This document shows, piece after piece, positions 8,149 through 8,388 of a stretch of DNA of 8,388 bases (position 1 is the stretch's first letter; each line of letters begins with the position of its first letter). Where the stretch lies: NCBI GenBank assembly GCA_002359825.1, contig DENY01000031.1, positions 1-8,388 of the forward strand, given 5' to 3'. The translations under genes and the position numbers were made by a program. This stretch comes from Bacteroidales bacterium UBA2632 (GTDB lineage: Bacteria; Bacteroidota; Bacteroidia; Bacteroidales; Dysgonomonadaceae). The notes under the pieces are model-generated. The model was not told the DNA's origin and made no database searches. It worked only from the letters and a program-made list of their open reading frames with translations.

Positions 8149-8259
8149 TTTATCGTGCCTATTTTCAATATGTTTTAATGTAACAATTTTAAGAACATAA
8201 AACGTTAAATTAAACTTTGACAACTCTATTGTTATATTAAAAGTAGCTGTTGTTTTTAA
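8149..8259. other. Convergent intergenic region; weak inverted repeat, no clear terminator
   Basis: This 111-bp AT-rich gap lies between the ends of the feo operon (plus) and the ABC permease gene (minus). The only long inverted repeat is AATGTAACAAT (8177-8187) with ATTGTTATATT (8228-8238): 11 bp with one G-U pair, around a 40-base loop. It is AT-rich and lacks an adjacent T run, so I do not call it a terminator. Confidence 0.4.
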
Positions 8260-8388
8260 TTACACTTTACTATTAAATCTAAGAACACGTTCTCCTAACT
8301 TCGCCCCCAAATACATTAATATCAGTATAAATATAATAAATGCTCCTGATGGCACATTCAAATAATAAGAGAAGAGCAAACCTATCAG
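8260..8388 (-). CDS. Metal ABC transporter permease (ABC-3 / ZnuB-like), C-terminal 42 residues only
   Basis: Reading the minus strand from the right edge gives 42 codons and a TAA at 8262-8260, too short to stand out by length. The peptide starts LIGLLFSYYLNVPSGAF, continues with a hydrophobic helix (IIFILILMYLGAK) and ends in a basic tail RVLRFNSKV. The pattern G-L-x-x-S-Y-Y-L-x-x-P-S-G-A followed by the last membrane helix is typical of the C-terminus of ABC-3 family permeases, which pass zinc, manganese or iron with a ZnuC-like ATPase and a periplasmic binding protein. The metal cannot be told from this piece. The N-terminal part lies outside the window. It is convergent with the feo operon and would extend the local metal-transport theme. 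Confidence 0.75.
   Translation of the reverse strand: MIGLLFSYYLNVPSGAFIIFILILMYLGAKLGERVLRFNSKV

Noticed and set aside
8177..8238. Inverted repeat as a bidirectional terminator of the feo operon and the ABC permease gene
   Set aside because: The 40-base loop, AT-only-like stem and lack of a neighbouring T run make it a poor terminator; kept only as a note.
1..8388. CRISPR array, tRNA or rRNA gene, insertion sequence, or phage genes
   Set aside because: No regularly spaced repeats, cloverleaf-like sequence, transposase motifs or terminal inverted repeats were seen.

Overview
The window looks like an ordinary chromosomal segment from an anaerobic or facultative member of the Bacteroidales (Bacteroidota). 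Five points suggest this: low GC content; weak or missing Shine-Dalgarno sequences; a TAnnTTTG-type -7 promoter element upstream of the fumarase gene; a FeoA-FeoB fusion followed by a small Cys-rich FeoB-associated protein; and a secreted GH2 beta-galactosidase of the DUF4982-containing type common in gut Bacteroidales. Genus cannot be fixed from the sequence alone.

Layout from left to right. Positions 1-598 (minus) hold the N-terminal 199 residues of an unrecognised cytoplasmic protein that runs off the left edge. At 622-3126 (minus) is a complete exported GH2 glycosidase, 23 bp upstream of that gene and probably co-transcribed with it. A strong hairpin at 3254-3286 ends the transcript of the next gene, 3344-4984 (minus), a complete class I [4Fe-4S] fumarase of the E. 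coli FumA/FumB type. A 461-bp non-coding, AT-rich divergent region (4985-5445) separates it from 5446-7926 (plus), a complete FeoA-FeoB fused ferrous iron transporter. That is followed after 30 bp by a 63-residue FeoB-associated Cys-rich membrane protein (7957-8148, plus). At the right edge, 8260-8388 (minus) is the C-terminal 42 residues of a metal ABC transporter permease of the ABC-3 (ZnuB-like) type, convergent with the feo operon.

Functional reading. The right half is a metal-uptake neighbourhood: Fe(II) import through FeoAB and its small partner, then a probable Zn/Mn/Fe ABC importer. It faces an iron-sulfur-dependent fumarase, which in Bacteroidales works in the reductive, fumarate-respiring branch of central metabolism. 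The left half is a carbohydrate-degradation gene plus an unknown.

I found no mobile element, CRISPR array, rRNA or tRNA gene. No complete novel system is evident. The least explained items are the partial unknown gene, three TTTGCAC copies in the feoAB leader, and a dyad in the divergent region.
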